Positions 1 to 6,541 of a DNA stretch of 64,000 nucleotides are shown piece after piece. Origin of the DNA: an uncultured Eubacteriales bacterium (GTDB lineage Bacteria > Bacillota > Clostridia > Oscillospirales > Oscillospiraceae). The notes below the pieces were generated by a model that was given only the letters and a program-made list of their open reading frames with translations, had not been told where the DNA came from and made no database searches. Both the position numbers and the translations under genes were made by a program. Position 1 is the first letter of the stretch. The number at the start of each line of letters is the position of its first letter. The DNA is taken from positions 1 through 64,000 of the forward strand of contig URPA01000001.1 in the NCBI GenBank assembly GCA_900549545.1, in the 5' to 3' direction.

Positions 1-181
1 GGCCTTGATCCGGCGCCTCAAAACCGCCGATAATGCGCAGCGTGGTAGTTTTTCCGCAGCCGCTGGGGCCGAGCAGGGTGACAAATTCATTTTCCTTAAC
101 AGACAGGCAGAGATCGTCCAGGACAATCGTGCCGTCATAGCTTTTCGTAATATTTACGAGATCAATCAGTGGCTGACTCAT
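1..181 (-). CDS. potA: PotA-like spermidine/putrescine ABC transporter ATPase, N-terminal part
   Basis: The first 60 residues of an ABC ATPase run off the left edge of the window. A Walker A motif GPSGCGKTT lies at about residues 38-46, followed by [14 protein letters not shown], typical of the PotA/CysA/UgpC import ATPases. It starts at ATG 181-179 with CCTCC (190-194, minus-strand GGAGG) as ribosome-binding site. The upstream, co-directional cupin regulator gene matches the usual regulator-potABCD layout of Clostridia, which is why I favour polyamine uptake over other substrates. The substrate cannot be proven from the fragment. Confidence 0.8.
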   Translation of the reverse strand, partial: MSQPLIDLVNITKSYDGTIVLDDLCLSVKENEFVTLLGPSGCGKTTTLRIIGGFEAPDQG

Positions 182-229
182 TTCCAAATCCTCCGTAGTG
201 TTAGTAAGCAGGCAGACGGCCGCCCCCTC

Positions 230-763
230 CTAGAAGCTGGGCGGTGAGCTCACCCAGAGAAGGGAGGCTCCGTTTTTGCTTTCGATATAGTGTGTTTTGT
301 CACTTGTAAAATAGAAGGATTCCCCCTTCTTCGCCCTGAAAACCCGGTTCCCCAGATGGATAGCTATGCTTCCGCTTAAAACGTACCCGAACTCTTCACC
401 CTCGTGGGGAGAATCGGGGCAGCTGGAGCCTCCGGCCTCCAGTGTCAGGAGAATGGGCTCCATGCAGTTTTTCTGGGCATTGGGAACAATCCATTTGACT
501 GTGTTCTTAAGCTCTCCGTCCTCTTTAATAAAGAAATCATTTTTTCCAAATACAATCTGTTCGTCAGCAGTTTCCGTGAAAAACTCTCCGATGGTTGTGC
601 CGAGGCACTGAAGAATGTCCATCAGGGTTGCAATGGACGGAGAGGTGAGATCACGTTCCACCTGCGAGATGAAGCCTTTGGACAGCTCAGCTCTGTCTGC
701 CAGCTCTTCCTGCGTAAGCCCCTTTAGGACTCTCAGCTCCTTTAATTTTGCTCCGATGCTCAA
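230..763 (-). CDS. XRE-family HTH regulator with C-terminal cupin domain (PuuR-like)
   Basis: A 177-residue protein. Residues 1-65 form an XRE helix-turn-helix (TQEELADRAELSKGFISQVER is the recognition region). Residues about 105-175 form a small cupin barrel with HEGEEFGYVLSG, a typical metal/ligand site. I place the start at TTG 763, 8 bases after a GGAGG (minus strand), rather than the far-upstream ATG at 898, because the HTH begins directly after it. This architecture is that of polyamine- and amino-acid-responsive repressors next to potABCD. It is transcribed toward potA, with 48 bases between them, probably as one operon. Ligand and targets are inferred. Confidence 0.85.
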   Translation of the reverse strand: MSIGAKLKELRVLKGLTQEELADRAELSKGFISQVERDLTSPSIATLMDILQCLGTTIGEFFTETADEQIVFGKNDFFIKEDGELKNTVKWIVPNAQKNCMEPILLTLEAGGSSCPDSPHEGEEFGYVLSGSIAIHLGNRVFRAKKGESFYFTSDKTHYIESKNGASLLWVSSPPSF

Positions 764-983
764 ATGCCTTCCCTCCTTCGTTCGGCTGCGGCCCTGGCTG
801 TGATACCGCTGTGCCTGTGTCACGGTTCTGTCCCGTCTCCTCCTCACTTCCGGTGCGCTCTTCATCCCCACCGTCCGAAAAACAGGAACGCAGGTCATAT
901 ATAATAAGTTTAAAGTTTATTATTGCTAAATGAATGTAAAAATAAAAATAAAGTTTACAAATAATAAACTGACAGCAACTATC

Positions 984-1011
984 ATTATACATGGTTTTGG
1001 CAGGGTGTCAA
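984..1011 (-). promoter_or_regulatory. Sigma-70 promoter of the regulator-pot operon
   Basis: On the minus strand a perfect -35 TTGACA (1011-1006) is followed after 16 bases by a perfect -10 TATAAT (989-984). The leader to the TTG start is about 220 bases. It contains AT-rich repeats of TAAACTTTA / AATAATAAAC (901-970) that could be operators for the cupin regulator. This promoter shows host sequence reaching to at least base 1011, which limits the left end of the prophage. Confidence 0.75.
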
Positions 1012-1070
1012 CCATTATTCGACATGTATCTGTCAGAAAATGACAGGTTTCCGAATAACGTAGGGTTTTA

Positions 1071-1122
1071 AAATAAATGCGAAAAGAGGTTGAAAAACCT
1101 TTTGCCGCATTTATTTTTTTAC
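1071..1122 (+). terminator. T-tailed hairpin 1 at left prophage end
   Basis: Arms 1071-1080 and 1107-1116 pair perfectly (AAATAAATGC with GCATTTATTT). An inner stem AGGTT/AACCT is closed by a GAAA loop, followed by seven T. It has the form of an intrinsic terminator on the plus strand, but no plus-strand gene lies upstream in the integrated state. In a circular or end-joined phage genome it would end the transposase transcript. Confidence 0.7.
1074..1085 (+). repeat. Candidate left terminal inverted repeat
   Basis: TAAATGCGAAAA here recurs as its exact reverse complement at 34612-34623, 62 bases after the transposase gene. Both read inward from the presumed prophage ends. Twelve bases is short and the region is AT-rich, so chance is not excluded. 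Confidence 0.35.
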
Positions 1123-1143
1123 AAAAAAAATAGAAAAATTCCG

Positions 1144-1186
1144 ATAATGCGGCGGGGTATAGCAACCCTTCCGCATTATTTTTTTA
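1144..1186 (+). terminator. T-tailed hairpin 2 at left prophage end
   Basis: ATAATGCGG (1144-1152) pairs with CCGCATTAT (1171-1179), with an inner GGGGT/ACCCT stem, followed by seven T. It directly precedes the ribosome-binding site of the first phage gene, so it can act as terminator or as leader attenuator. It shares the AATGCGG core with hairpin 1. Confidence 0.65.
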
Positions 1187-1211
1187 CGCATAAAGAAGGA
1201 GAGGTGAGAGC

Positions 1212-1409
1212 ATGAGCAAAAAGCCGTATACAAGTTTAACTTTTGAAAAACGCCAAATTATAGAAAATATGGCAAAAAAGAAGCAGACGCCGCAGCGGAT
1301 TGCAGAAGCGACCGGGGTTCATGTGGCGACTATTTACAGGGAAATGAAACGCGGTCAAACAAAAGACGGATACAGTGCAATCAAAGCACAATGTGAAGTT
1401 TTGAGATAA
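1212..1409 (+). CDS. Free-standing IS30-type HTH (HTH_38) protein
   Basis: A 65-residue protein made almost entirely of the N-terminal helix-turn-helix of IS30-family transposases: LTFEKRQIIE, then TPQRIAEATGVHVATIYRE and MKRG. The same block occurs in the transposase at the other end of the prophage (LTHDDRIKIE, TPKEIANNIGCHISTIYRE, LKRG). The catalytic DDE domain is absent and the gene ends cleanly at TAA, with a good GGAGAGGTGAG site before ATG 1212, so it looks like a real small gene and not a decayed remnant. A role as DNA-binding regulator of the phage or of transposition is an inference. Confidence 0.7.
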   Translation: MSKKPYTSLTFEKRQIIENMAKKKQTPQRIAEATGVHVATIYREMKRGQTKDGYSAIKAQCEVLR

Positions 1410-1690
1410 TACGGGTCAACAGATCGGCCATTTTATAAAGGTTATATTTTCGGAGTAGGTCAACAGGTTTTCGGTTCAGTTTTTAAGGTGAAAACAGAAC
1501 AGCGGTGGAGAACACGAACGCTTAAAAAAGTTCCATGAAGGATAACAGGTTTTTTACTTTTAAGGCGAAAGTAAATAAGGTTTGGAAGTTCCCGACAAAA
1601 AAACAGCCGTCGGATCGCGTGAAAGCCGATTAACAAGAACACGCCCGAAAATATCACCCTTATAAAATGGCCGATTATAGCAAAAATGAA
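1410..1690 (+). ncRNA. Structured non-coding region with long inverted repeat
   Basis: No convincing gene lies here. Two arms of about 30 bases, 1424-1455 (begins CGGCCATTTTATAA) and 1646-1675 (its near-exact reverse complement, about 3 mismatches), enclose about 190 bases. Inside are several short hairpins: GTTTT-TAAGGTG-AAAAC near 1475-1495, TTACTTT-TAAGGCG-AAAGTAA near 1553-1573, and CCGAC...GTCGG near 1592-1614. Two hairpins expose the similar loop TAAGGYG. This may be a regulatory RNA, a leader, or a set of operators. The strand and function are inferred. Confidence 0.4.
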
Positions 1691-1704
1691 AGGAGCGTGA
1701 ACCG

Positions 1705-1962
1705 GTGGACAAAGAAACAGACGCATTTCTGAAAATTGCAAGAGAAAGAGAAAACAAAAAAGATCTTCTGGCTTACCAGAAGTTAAAAGAGATTAGCACC
1801 GGAAGAACATATTCGGAAGTACAGGACATTTTAGACAGAATGGGAAAGCAGCTTTCGCGGTGGGTAGGTGCTACACCGTGTCAGCCGAACGAACACGCAT
1901 TAGATTGGCAGGGCCACAAAGTAACGCCGCCCGTTGATGAGACAACAGGCGGCAGAGGGTAG
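1705..1962 (+). CDS. Hypothetical early phage protein
   Basis: An 85-residue, charged, mostly helical protein starting at GTG 1705 behind AAAGGAGCGTG. No domain is recognised. The middle contains the sequence YSEVQDILDRMGKQLSRW. It opens the early operon after the structured region. Function unknown. Confidence 0.55.
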   Translation: MDKETDAFLKIARERENKKDLLAYQKLKEISTGRTYSEVQDILDRMGKQLSRWVGATPCQPNEHALDWQGHKVTPPVDETTGGRG

Positions 1963-1978
1963 AAAGGAGCGCGGACCA

Positions 1979-2161
1979 TTGCGAACATTTAAAGAAACTT
2001 CAAAGATCGTCGAGGAAGTGGCAAACATAGCGCTGCAGGCAGCAGAAGAAAAAGGGTTGACTTTCCGCGAAGTTCTTTACCTTCCGGAAATGATAGACGC
2101 AAGAATAAAAAAGGAGATTGAAAAAAGGGAAGAACCATTCAGGAGAACCCCGCAGCAGTGA
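1979..2161 (+). CDS. Hypothetical early phage protein (TTG start)
   Basis: A 60-residue protein. I choose TTG 1979 because AGAAAGGAG ends 9-10 bases upstream; the alternative upstream start would overlap the previous gene and add a non-conserved-looking tail. The helical sequence FKETSKIVEEVANIALQAAE has the look of a small regulatory or adaptor protein. No family recognised. Confidence 0.5.
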   Translation: MRTFKETSKIVEEVANIALQAAEEKGLTFREVLYLPEMIDARIKKEIEKREEPFRRTPQQ

Positions 2162-2179
2162 AAACCGCGGGGCGCCCGA

Positions 2180-2344
2180 CTATTCGATCGGTTTTAATTG
2201 AGAACAAACCTTTTCAGCAGCGGCTACAACGGCCGTTTTGATTGTTTGACCTTCCGCGGTTTCAATATCGGCGTTGTCGAGTTCGTCAATTAAAACTTTC
2301 CTGAAATAGTCAAAGACTTCGTAAAGTTCAGGATCTTTTTTCAA
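2180..2344 (-). CDS. Small hypothetical protein, the only minus-strand early gene
   Basis: A 54-residue acidic protein (KKDPELYEVFDYFRKVLIDEL...) read against its neighbours. A run AAAGGGGGGG precedes TTG 2344 by about 6 bases; an ATG at 2368 in frame is the alternative start. Helical, no family recognised. Being alone on the minus strand inside the early operon, it could be a morona-like accessory gene or be spurious. Confidence 0.4.
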   Translation of the reverse strand: MKKDPELYEVFDYFRKVLIDELDNADIETAEGQTIKTAVVAAAEKVCSQLKPIE

Positions 2345-2413
2345 AATTACCCCCCCTTTCACCTTCATATTACCACGAAGGCAGCAGGGGAACAGAAGAA
2401 AGGAGCATTTACA

Positions 2414-2725
2414 ACGAAGATTATTATTTTTAGAAGCCTTCGCAAGTATTCAGAAGACGACTTCAACACGTTCGCGGCGGCGCTGCATGACGTACCGGGA
2501 GCGAAGGCCAACAAGAGAACCTTGACAATAGAAGCGAACGGCCACCGAGTAGAGTTCCGGAACGATTCGACCTACGATCCGAAGAACGCCGGACTTCGCG
2601 CAGACATAGCGATCCCACATTATGACTACATAACGGCAGGATCGGAATATAACAACGATCCGCGTTTCCGGAATTGTTCTTTTACCCGCGTTCTGGAAAT
2701 TATGAAAGGGACAGTGAAGCCATGA
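2414..2725 (+). CDS. Hypothetical phage protein with apparent ACG start
   Basis: The open frame from 2414 reads x-KIIIFRSLRKYSEDDF and continues to the stop at 2725 (103 residues). A strong site AGAAAGGAG ends 9 bases before ACG 2414, but there is no in-frame ATG, GTG or TTG until TTG 2522, which would remove 36 well-formed residues. Either ACG initiates translation or an ATG has mutated. The end overlaps the next start as ATGA. Function unknown. Confidence 0.5.
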   Translation, partial: TKIIIFRSLRKYSEDDFNTFAAALHDVPGAKANKRTLTIEANGHRVEFRNDSTYDPKNAGLRADIAIPHYDYITAGSEYNNDPRFRNCSFTRVLEIMKGTVKP

Positions 2726-2937
2726 ATAAAACGAACGCTTATTTTATACCGGCCAGACAGAACGGAAAAACGGAAAGAGAAAGAAAGGTTATTTTCGAGA
2801 TTACCGGCGACGGCCTGACCGCGGAAGAAGTCGGCAGGATCCGGCAGGTAATAAGACACCTTAATTATAAAAGAGGACGACGCAAGGCGCCGCGCCTGTT
2901 TTATAGATACAATTTCACCAAAAGAAAGGAGATCTAA
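2722..2937 (+). CDS. Hypothetical basic phage protein
   Basis: A 71-residue protein starting at ATG 2722, overlapping the previous stop by ATGA, so translation is probably coupled. The C-terminal half is strongly basic (NYKRGRRKAPRLFYRYNFTKRKE), suggesting nucleic-acid binding. No family recognised. Confidence 0.55.
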   Translation: MNKTNAYFIPARQNGKTERERKVIFEITGDGLTAEEVGRIRQVIRHLNYKRGRRKAPRLFYRYNFTKRKEI

Positions 2938-2941
2938 CAAA

Positions 2942-3382
2942 ATGAGTTTAGTTGACGTATTCGGAAAAGAGGACAGAACCGAAGTGAAGTTTTCACAGTT
3001 CTTCGCACTGGTAAAGCAGGCGGCACAGTATGAAACACTTATGAACGCCGTAAATTGCGACGTTCCGTACCGGTTTATCAGGGAAACAATGACCGGGAAG
3101 AAAGAAGAGGTTCCGGAAATTCCGGAGAAAAAGGAAGCCGTTCTGGGCGTCGTAAAGGTGGACTTCGACGCGGAAGAGTTCAGAAAGATTTTGCAGGAAG
3201 CCACCGCAGAGATCGAAGCGAAGTTCGGACCGGCAGAGGGCGAAGCAGAACAGGAGCAGGCAGCCACGGAACAGGAGCGGGAAGCCACAGAACAGGAGCA
3301 GGAAAACACGGAAAAGGAACCGCCGGAAGTAACCGCGGAAAGTATTCTGGAAGCGGCAGAGGAAGCCACCTGCAGAAGGTAG
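2942..3382 (+). CDS. Hypothetical phage protein with Glu/Gln-rich tail
   Basis: A 146-residue protein. Residues 1-75 look folded (FSQFFALVKQAAQYETLMNAV). Residues 95-135 are a low-complexity repeat of EQEQAATEQEREATEQEQ type, likely disordered or coiled coil. It starts at ATG 2942 after AAAGGAGATCTAACAAA, a leader repeated in this operon. Small proteins of this type are common in early regions of Firmicutes phages; function unknown. Confidence 0.6.
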   Translation: MSLVDVFGKEDRTEVKFSQFFALVKQAAQYETLMNAVNCDVPYRFIRETMTGKKEEVPEIPEKKEAVLGVVKVDFDAEEFRKILQEATAEIEAKFGPAEGEAEQEQAATEQEREATEQEQENTEKEPPEVTAESILEAAEEATCRR

Positions 3383-3397
3383 AAAGGAGAATGAAAC

Positions 3398-3499
3398 ATG
3401 GTAGCGGTAGGAATTATTTGTTTTATCGCGGGAGCAGTCGCCGCCACGGTTGGCCTTGTGGCCTTCGGCGTACACCTTGCGAACCAGAATAAACAGTGA
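3398..3499 (+). CDS. Tiny single-span membrane protein
   Basis: A 33-residue peptide with one hydrophobic helix (IICFIAGAVAATVGLVAFGV). It starts at ATG 3398, 9 bases after AAAGGAG; its TGA overlaps the GTG of the next gene. It probably inserts into the host membrane. Function unknown. Confidence 0.5.
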   Translation: MVAVGIICFIAGAVAATVGLVAFGVHLANQNKQ

Positions 3500-4299
3500 A
3501 AGCGCTTATGAAATATCCGGGTAGCAAGTGGGGATCCGCGGACTGGATAATTTCACACTTTCCAGAACATCACAGTTATTTAGAACCGTTCTTCGGTTCC
3601 GGCGGCGTTTTCTTCAATAAACCACGATCAGACATTGAGACAATAAACGATCTTGACGGCGAAGTGGTAAACCTTTTCAGACAGATCCGGAACGATCCGG
3701 AACGTCTGGCCCGCGAAATATACTTCACACCATATTCACGGGAAGCCTACGAAATGGCATACCAGAAAGAACCGGAAAACGACCTTGAAAAAGCAGTTCT
3801 GTTTTACACACGCCTAAACATGGGCCGCGGGTTCAGGACACAGGGCGAGAAAGTAGGGTGGAAACTGGACGTTCAGGGAAGGGAAAAGGCCTACGCGGCC
3901 GCGGACTGGTGCAAGATACCGGAAAAGATAATGGAAGCAGCGGAGCGCCTGCGGGGCGTACAGATAGAGAACCGCCCGGCGGTAGAAGTGATCCGGAAGT
4001 TCAATTTTGAAAACGTCCTGATCTATTGCGATCCACCTTACGTTCTTTCTACCAGATGCCGGAAACAGTACCGGCATGAAATGACGGACGAGGATCACGA
4101 AGTATTACTGGAAACATTGCTGCAGCACAAAGGCCCGGCAATTATCAGCGGTTATTCTTCGCCGCTATACGAAGAACGCCTGAAAGACTGGTACCGGGAA
4201 GAACGGATAAATTACGCACAGAACGCGCAGCAGCGCCGGGAAGTTATATGGTGCAACCAGAAGACAGAGAAGACGGCGCAGCAGTTGACATTATTTTGA
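3496..4299 (+). CDS. dam: D12-class DNA adenine N6-methyltransferase
   Basis: A 267-residue protein of the Dam/D12 class. The SAM-binding motif PFFGSGGVFF is at about residues 32-41, the N-terminal KYPGSKW at about 6-12, and the catalytic motif DPPY at about 177-180. It methylates adenine in duplex DNA; the recognition sequence cannot be read from the sequence. GTG 3496 overlaps the preceding stop; ATG 3508 is an alternative. No restriction enzyme gene is adjacent, so it is an orphan methylase, probably for protection from host restriction or for control of phage gene expression. Confidence 0.9.
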   Translation: MKALMKYPGSKWGSADWIISHFPEHHSYLEPFFGSGGVFFNKPRSDIETINDLDGEVVNLFRQIRNDPERLAREIYFTPYSREAYEMAYQKEPENDLEKAVLFYTRLNMGRGFRTQGEKVGWKLDVQGREKAYAAADWCKIPEKIMEAAERLRGVQIENRPAVEVIRKFNFENVLIYCDPPYVLSTRCRKQYRHEMTDEDHEVLLETLLQHKGPAIISGYSSPLYEERLKDWYREERINYAQNAQQRREVIWCNQKTEKTAQQLTLF

Positions 4300-4313
4300 A
4301 AGGAAAACGGCAA

Positions 4314-4628
4314 ATGAAAAGAAAATATGGCGTTGTAGATTACCTGCGGAAGCATTACCCACCACCGGAAGGATCCAGAGAAGTGGAAGTGGAGTTCTTA
4401 GAAGGCTACGACAGCATAGAAGGACCAGACGGATCAATGGGCTTCGGCGCATTTGTTCCGACAGAAGAAAAGATCTATATTGCCGACGACTTACCGGGCG
4501 GCGAAGAAAGCATGATCGAAACCGTGGCCCACGAATGGAAACACTGGCTTCAATATTGCAACGACGAAGCATACGACGAAGAGGAAGCGGAAGACTTCGC
4601 CAGGCAGATTGTAGAAGAATTTTTATAA
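4314..4628 (+). CDS. Small HExxH zinc-metallopeptidase-like phage protein
   Basis: A 104-residue protein with ETVAHEWKHWLQY, a zincin HExxH motif (His-Glu-Trp-Lys-His at about residues 75-79), followed by an acidic stretch EEEAEDFA that could supply the third metal ligand. ATG 4314 follows AAAGGAAAAC. Such mini-metalloproteases occur in phage early regions; some cleave repressors, but the substrate here is unknown. Confidence 0.6.
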   Translation: MKRKYGVVDYLRKHYPPPEGSREVEVEFLEGYDSIEGPDGSMGFGAFVPTEEKIYIADDLPGGEESMIETVAHEWKHWLQYCNDEAYDEEEAEDFARQIVEEFL

Positions 4629-4644
4629 AAAAGGAGATCAAACC

Positions 4645-4752
4645 ATGAACAACAACAATTATGGCGCATTTAGAACCTTCATTGAAGGCCGTTTCGGCTT
4701 CGGGGGGGGGGCAGAGCATGAAGAAAGAAGGACAGAAAGCGCCTTCTATTGA
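4645..4752 (+). CDS. Short peptide ending in a G10 tract frame
   Basis: ATG 4645 has the strongest site nearby (AAAAAAGGAGATCAAACC) but encodes only 35 residues because a run of ten G (4702-4711) puts it out of frame with the following 105-residue gene. Loss of one G or gain of two would fuse them into one protein of about 129 residues. It is either a real leader peptide, a phase-variable 5' end, or an assembly error in the homopolymer. Confidence 0.4.
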   Translation: MNNNNYGAFRTFIEGRFGFGGGAEHEERRTESAFY

Positions 4753-5035
4753 CGACCTGAAAGAAGCGAGTTCCGAAGAAGAGTTCAAAGCCCGCCTGAA
4801 AGAAGGACAGGCTTTCAGATTAAAAGAAAAGGCCGGGTTCCATGTTATAAGCATTGACGAGAACCGGCCGCCACTGGTGCAGGTGGTGGGAGATAGCGAT
4901 CTGATCGCGCAAATGTTGGCGTTTGCAATTTCGGAGATTATCGAAAGCAGCGTGAAAAATGGAGTTCCACGCGAACAGGCCGAAGGAATGTTCCGGATCG
5001 CGTTAGAACTTGGAATAGCAACTTCGAGAAATTAG
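4718..5035 (+). CDS. Hypothetical phage protein behind a poly-G tract
   Basis: A 105-residue protein from ATG 4718. Its only ribosome-binding site is the G10 tract itself. N-terminal half is charged (IDDLKEASSEEEFKARLKEG); the C-terminal half is a helical domain (LIAQMLAFAISEIIESSVKNG). See the preceding peptide: the true gene may begin at 4645. Function unknown. Confidence 0.5.
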   Translation: MKKEGQKAPSIDDLKEASSEEEFKARLKEGQAFRLKEKAGFHVISIDENRPPLVQVVGDSDLIAQMLAFAISEIIESSVKNGVPREQAEGMFRIALELGIATSRN

Positions 5036-5054
5036 CAAGAAGGGAGAACACAGC

Positions 5055-5291
5055 ATGAAAGGAAAAATGAACTTGCCCTTGAAAGAGTTTTTGACCTTAG
5101 TAGGACCGGCGCAGGTTTTACACATTATCGAAGAAGGTGAAACAGAACCGGCCTTCAAAGATAGATCCGTAAAAATAAGAGATCACGAAGAACTACTGGA
5201 TCGCGAAGTGAAATTCATTCAGCCGGCAGCAGATACAGAGAACGCCGGAAAGTATATCTTCAAGATCTGGATCTATCCGGTGACTGCATGA
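5055..5291 (+). CDS. Hypothetical phage protein
   Basis: A 78-residue protein from ATG 5055 (GAAGGGAGAACACAGC leader), overlapping the next gene by ATGA. It resembles its neighbour (LPLKEFLTLVG versus VKDFLEKITN; both end in a DREVKFI / EAEMVSFRI strand), so the two may be diverged duplicates. No known family. Confidence 0.5.
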   Translation: MKGKMNLPLKEFLTLVGPAQVLHIIEEGETEPAFKDRSVKIRDHEELLDREVKFIQPAADTENAGKYIFKIWIYPVTA

Positions 5292-5581
5292 TTACGGTAA
5301 AAGATTTTCTGGAAAAGATAACGAACCCGGACCGGATCAAGATTGTAAAGGGCGAAGAAGTCCTTTTCGCAGGTTACAAGGGCGCCTTAGTTCATGAAGG
5401 CGCCGCGGACCTTTCACCGGACATTCTGGAAGCGGAAATGGTATCTTTCAGAATAGATCCGGAGATCCGGGCGAAGGACTGGAAGGCGCGCGGCCTTATG
5501 GCCCCGATCGAACCGGAACAGGCGCCGGACTATAAGTTTTCAGATCTGGAAATGAAACTGTATTACAAAATTTGTATATAG
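5288..5581 (+). CDS. Hypothetical phage protein
   Basis: A 97-residue protein starting ATG 5288, overlapping the previous stop. N-terminal ITVKDFLEKI and central EAEMVSFRI echo the preceding gene, suggesting tandem duplication. No catalytic motif visible. Function unknown. Confidence 0.5.
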   Translation: MITVKDFLEKITNPDRIKIVKGEEVLFAGYKGALVHEGAADLSPDILEAEMVSFRIDPEIRAKDWKARGLMAPIEPEQAPDYKFSDLEMKLYYKICI

Positions 5582-5592
5582 AGGAAAAAAGC

Positions 5593-5775
5593 ATGGGGAA
5601 AATGCTTGAAACAAAATTTGATTGCGAAGAAAGTTGTTTATCATGCGGAAGCACAGAAACGCGAACTGTAAAAGTCACAATCAAGAGAAAGAAGAGAGAA
5701 GACAATATTATTTCGTTTCACCTATGCAAAAGGTGCCTAAACGAAATAGCGCGGGAATTTTACCCGTTTAGTTAG
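5593..5775 (+). CDS. Small zinc-ribbon-like phage protein
   Basis: A 60-residue protein with two cysteine pairs, CLSCG (about residue 15-19) and CKRC (about 45-48), separated by a basic strand KVTIKRKKR. This is a zinc-ribbon/knuckle arrangement that could bind nucleic acid or protein. ATG 5593 follows GAGGAAAAAA. The gene is more AT-rich than its neighbours. Confidence 0.5.
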   Translation: MGKMLETKFDCEESCLSCGSTETRTVKVTIKRKKREDNIISFHLCKRCLNEIAREFYPFS

Positions 5776-5801
5776 AAGTAACAATGAAGGGAGATCTAAC
5801 C

Positions 5802-6296
5802 ATGGCACAATTAAGCAAAGCCCTATTCAGTAGCACAAAGGAAGACTGGGCGACACCACAGGACTTTTTCGACAAACTGGACGAAGAATTTCACTTCGAT
5901 CTGGATCCTTGCGCAGACGCAGAAAACGCGAAGTGTAAGGAATATTTCACAAAAGAGGAAAACGGACTTTTGAAGGATTGGGGGGGGCGTCGCGTCTTCT
6001 GCAATCCACCATACGGCCGAACATCAACGGGCGAATGGATCCGGAAGTGTTACGAAGAAGCGAAGAAGCCCGGAACGGTTGTCGTTGCACTTATTCCGGC
6101 GCGCACTGACACAAGGTTTTTTCACGATTACATATACCACAAAGCGGAAATTCGCTTCATTAAAGGCCGTCTGAAATTCGGCGGCTGCAAGGGCGCGGCG
6201 CCGTTTCCGTCTATGGTGGTTATTTTCGGAAAGGAAAAAGAGCATGAAGAGACAGAACACGCCGGCAGCAGAGGAACCGGCAAAGAAGAAGCGTAG
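5802..6296 (+). CDS. Phage N6-adenine methyltransferase (Dam_2 family)
   Basis: A 164-residue protein with the hallmarks of the phage DNA N6-adenine methyltransferase family: WATPQDFFDKLDEEFHFDLDPCAD near the start, VFCNPPYG (the NPPY catalytic motif) at about residues 66-73, and GRLKFGG near 126. ATG 5802 is preceded by GGGAGATCTAACC. It is the second adenine methylase of this operon. Codons 62-65 (DWGG) contain a run of eight G, in frame here, where slippage would switch the enzyme off. The C-terminus overlaps the next gene by 53 bases. Confidence 0.85.
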   Translation: MAQLSKALFSSTKEDWATPQDFFDKLDEEFHFDLDPCADAENAKCKEYFTKEENGLLKDWGGRRVFCNPPYGRTSTGEWIRKCYEEAKKPGTVVVALIPARTDTRFFHDYIYHKAEIRFIKGRLKFGGCKGAAPFPSMVVIFGKEKEHEETEHAGSRGTGKEEA

Positions 6297-6519
6297 ACGC
6301 AGGGCCACAGATCCAAAAACAGGCCTTACCGTATTCGAGCCGAACACGGTTTATTTTAACGATTATCTGAAAACATACATAGGCGCAAAATGGCAGGCGA
6401 TAAAAAACAGCCTTTACGACGCAGGCTATCAGGCATTAGAAGTAAGCCGGTACCGTGACGGCCTTCTGGACGACTTCAACCGTATTTGTGCCGAAAATAA
6501 CTATCACGGCATTGTTTAA
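6244..6519 (+). CDS. Hypothetical basic phage protein
   Basis: A 91-residue protein starting within the end of the methyltransferase gene (ATG 6244, AAAGGAAAAAGAG). The first 25 residues are highly basic (PAKKKRRRRATDP), then a compact helical part. Likely a nucleic-acid-binding protein; no family recognised. Confidence 0.5.
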   Translation: MKRQNTPAAEEPAKKKRRRRATDPKTGLTVFEPNTVYFNDYLKTYIGAKWQAIKNSLYDAGYQALEVSRYRDGLLDDFNRICAENNYHGIV

Positions 6520-6541
6520 GAGACAGAAAGGAGATCTAACC

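Noticed and set aside
2626..3475. Long minus-strand frames opposite the early genes (also opposite suf, nhaC, SNF, dnaG and uvrA)
   Set aside because: They mirror G+C-rich coding strands, have no ribosome-binding sites and no recognisable domains; the plus-strand genes are clear.
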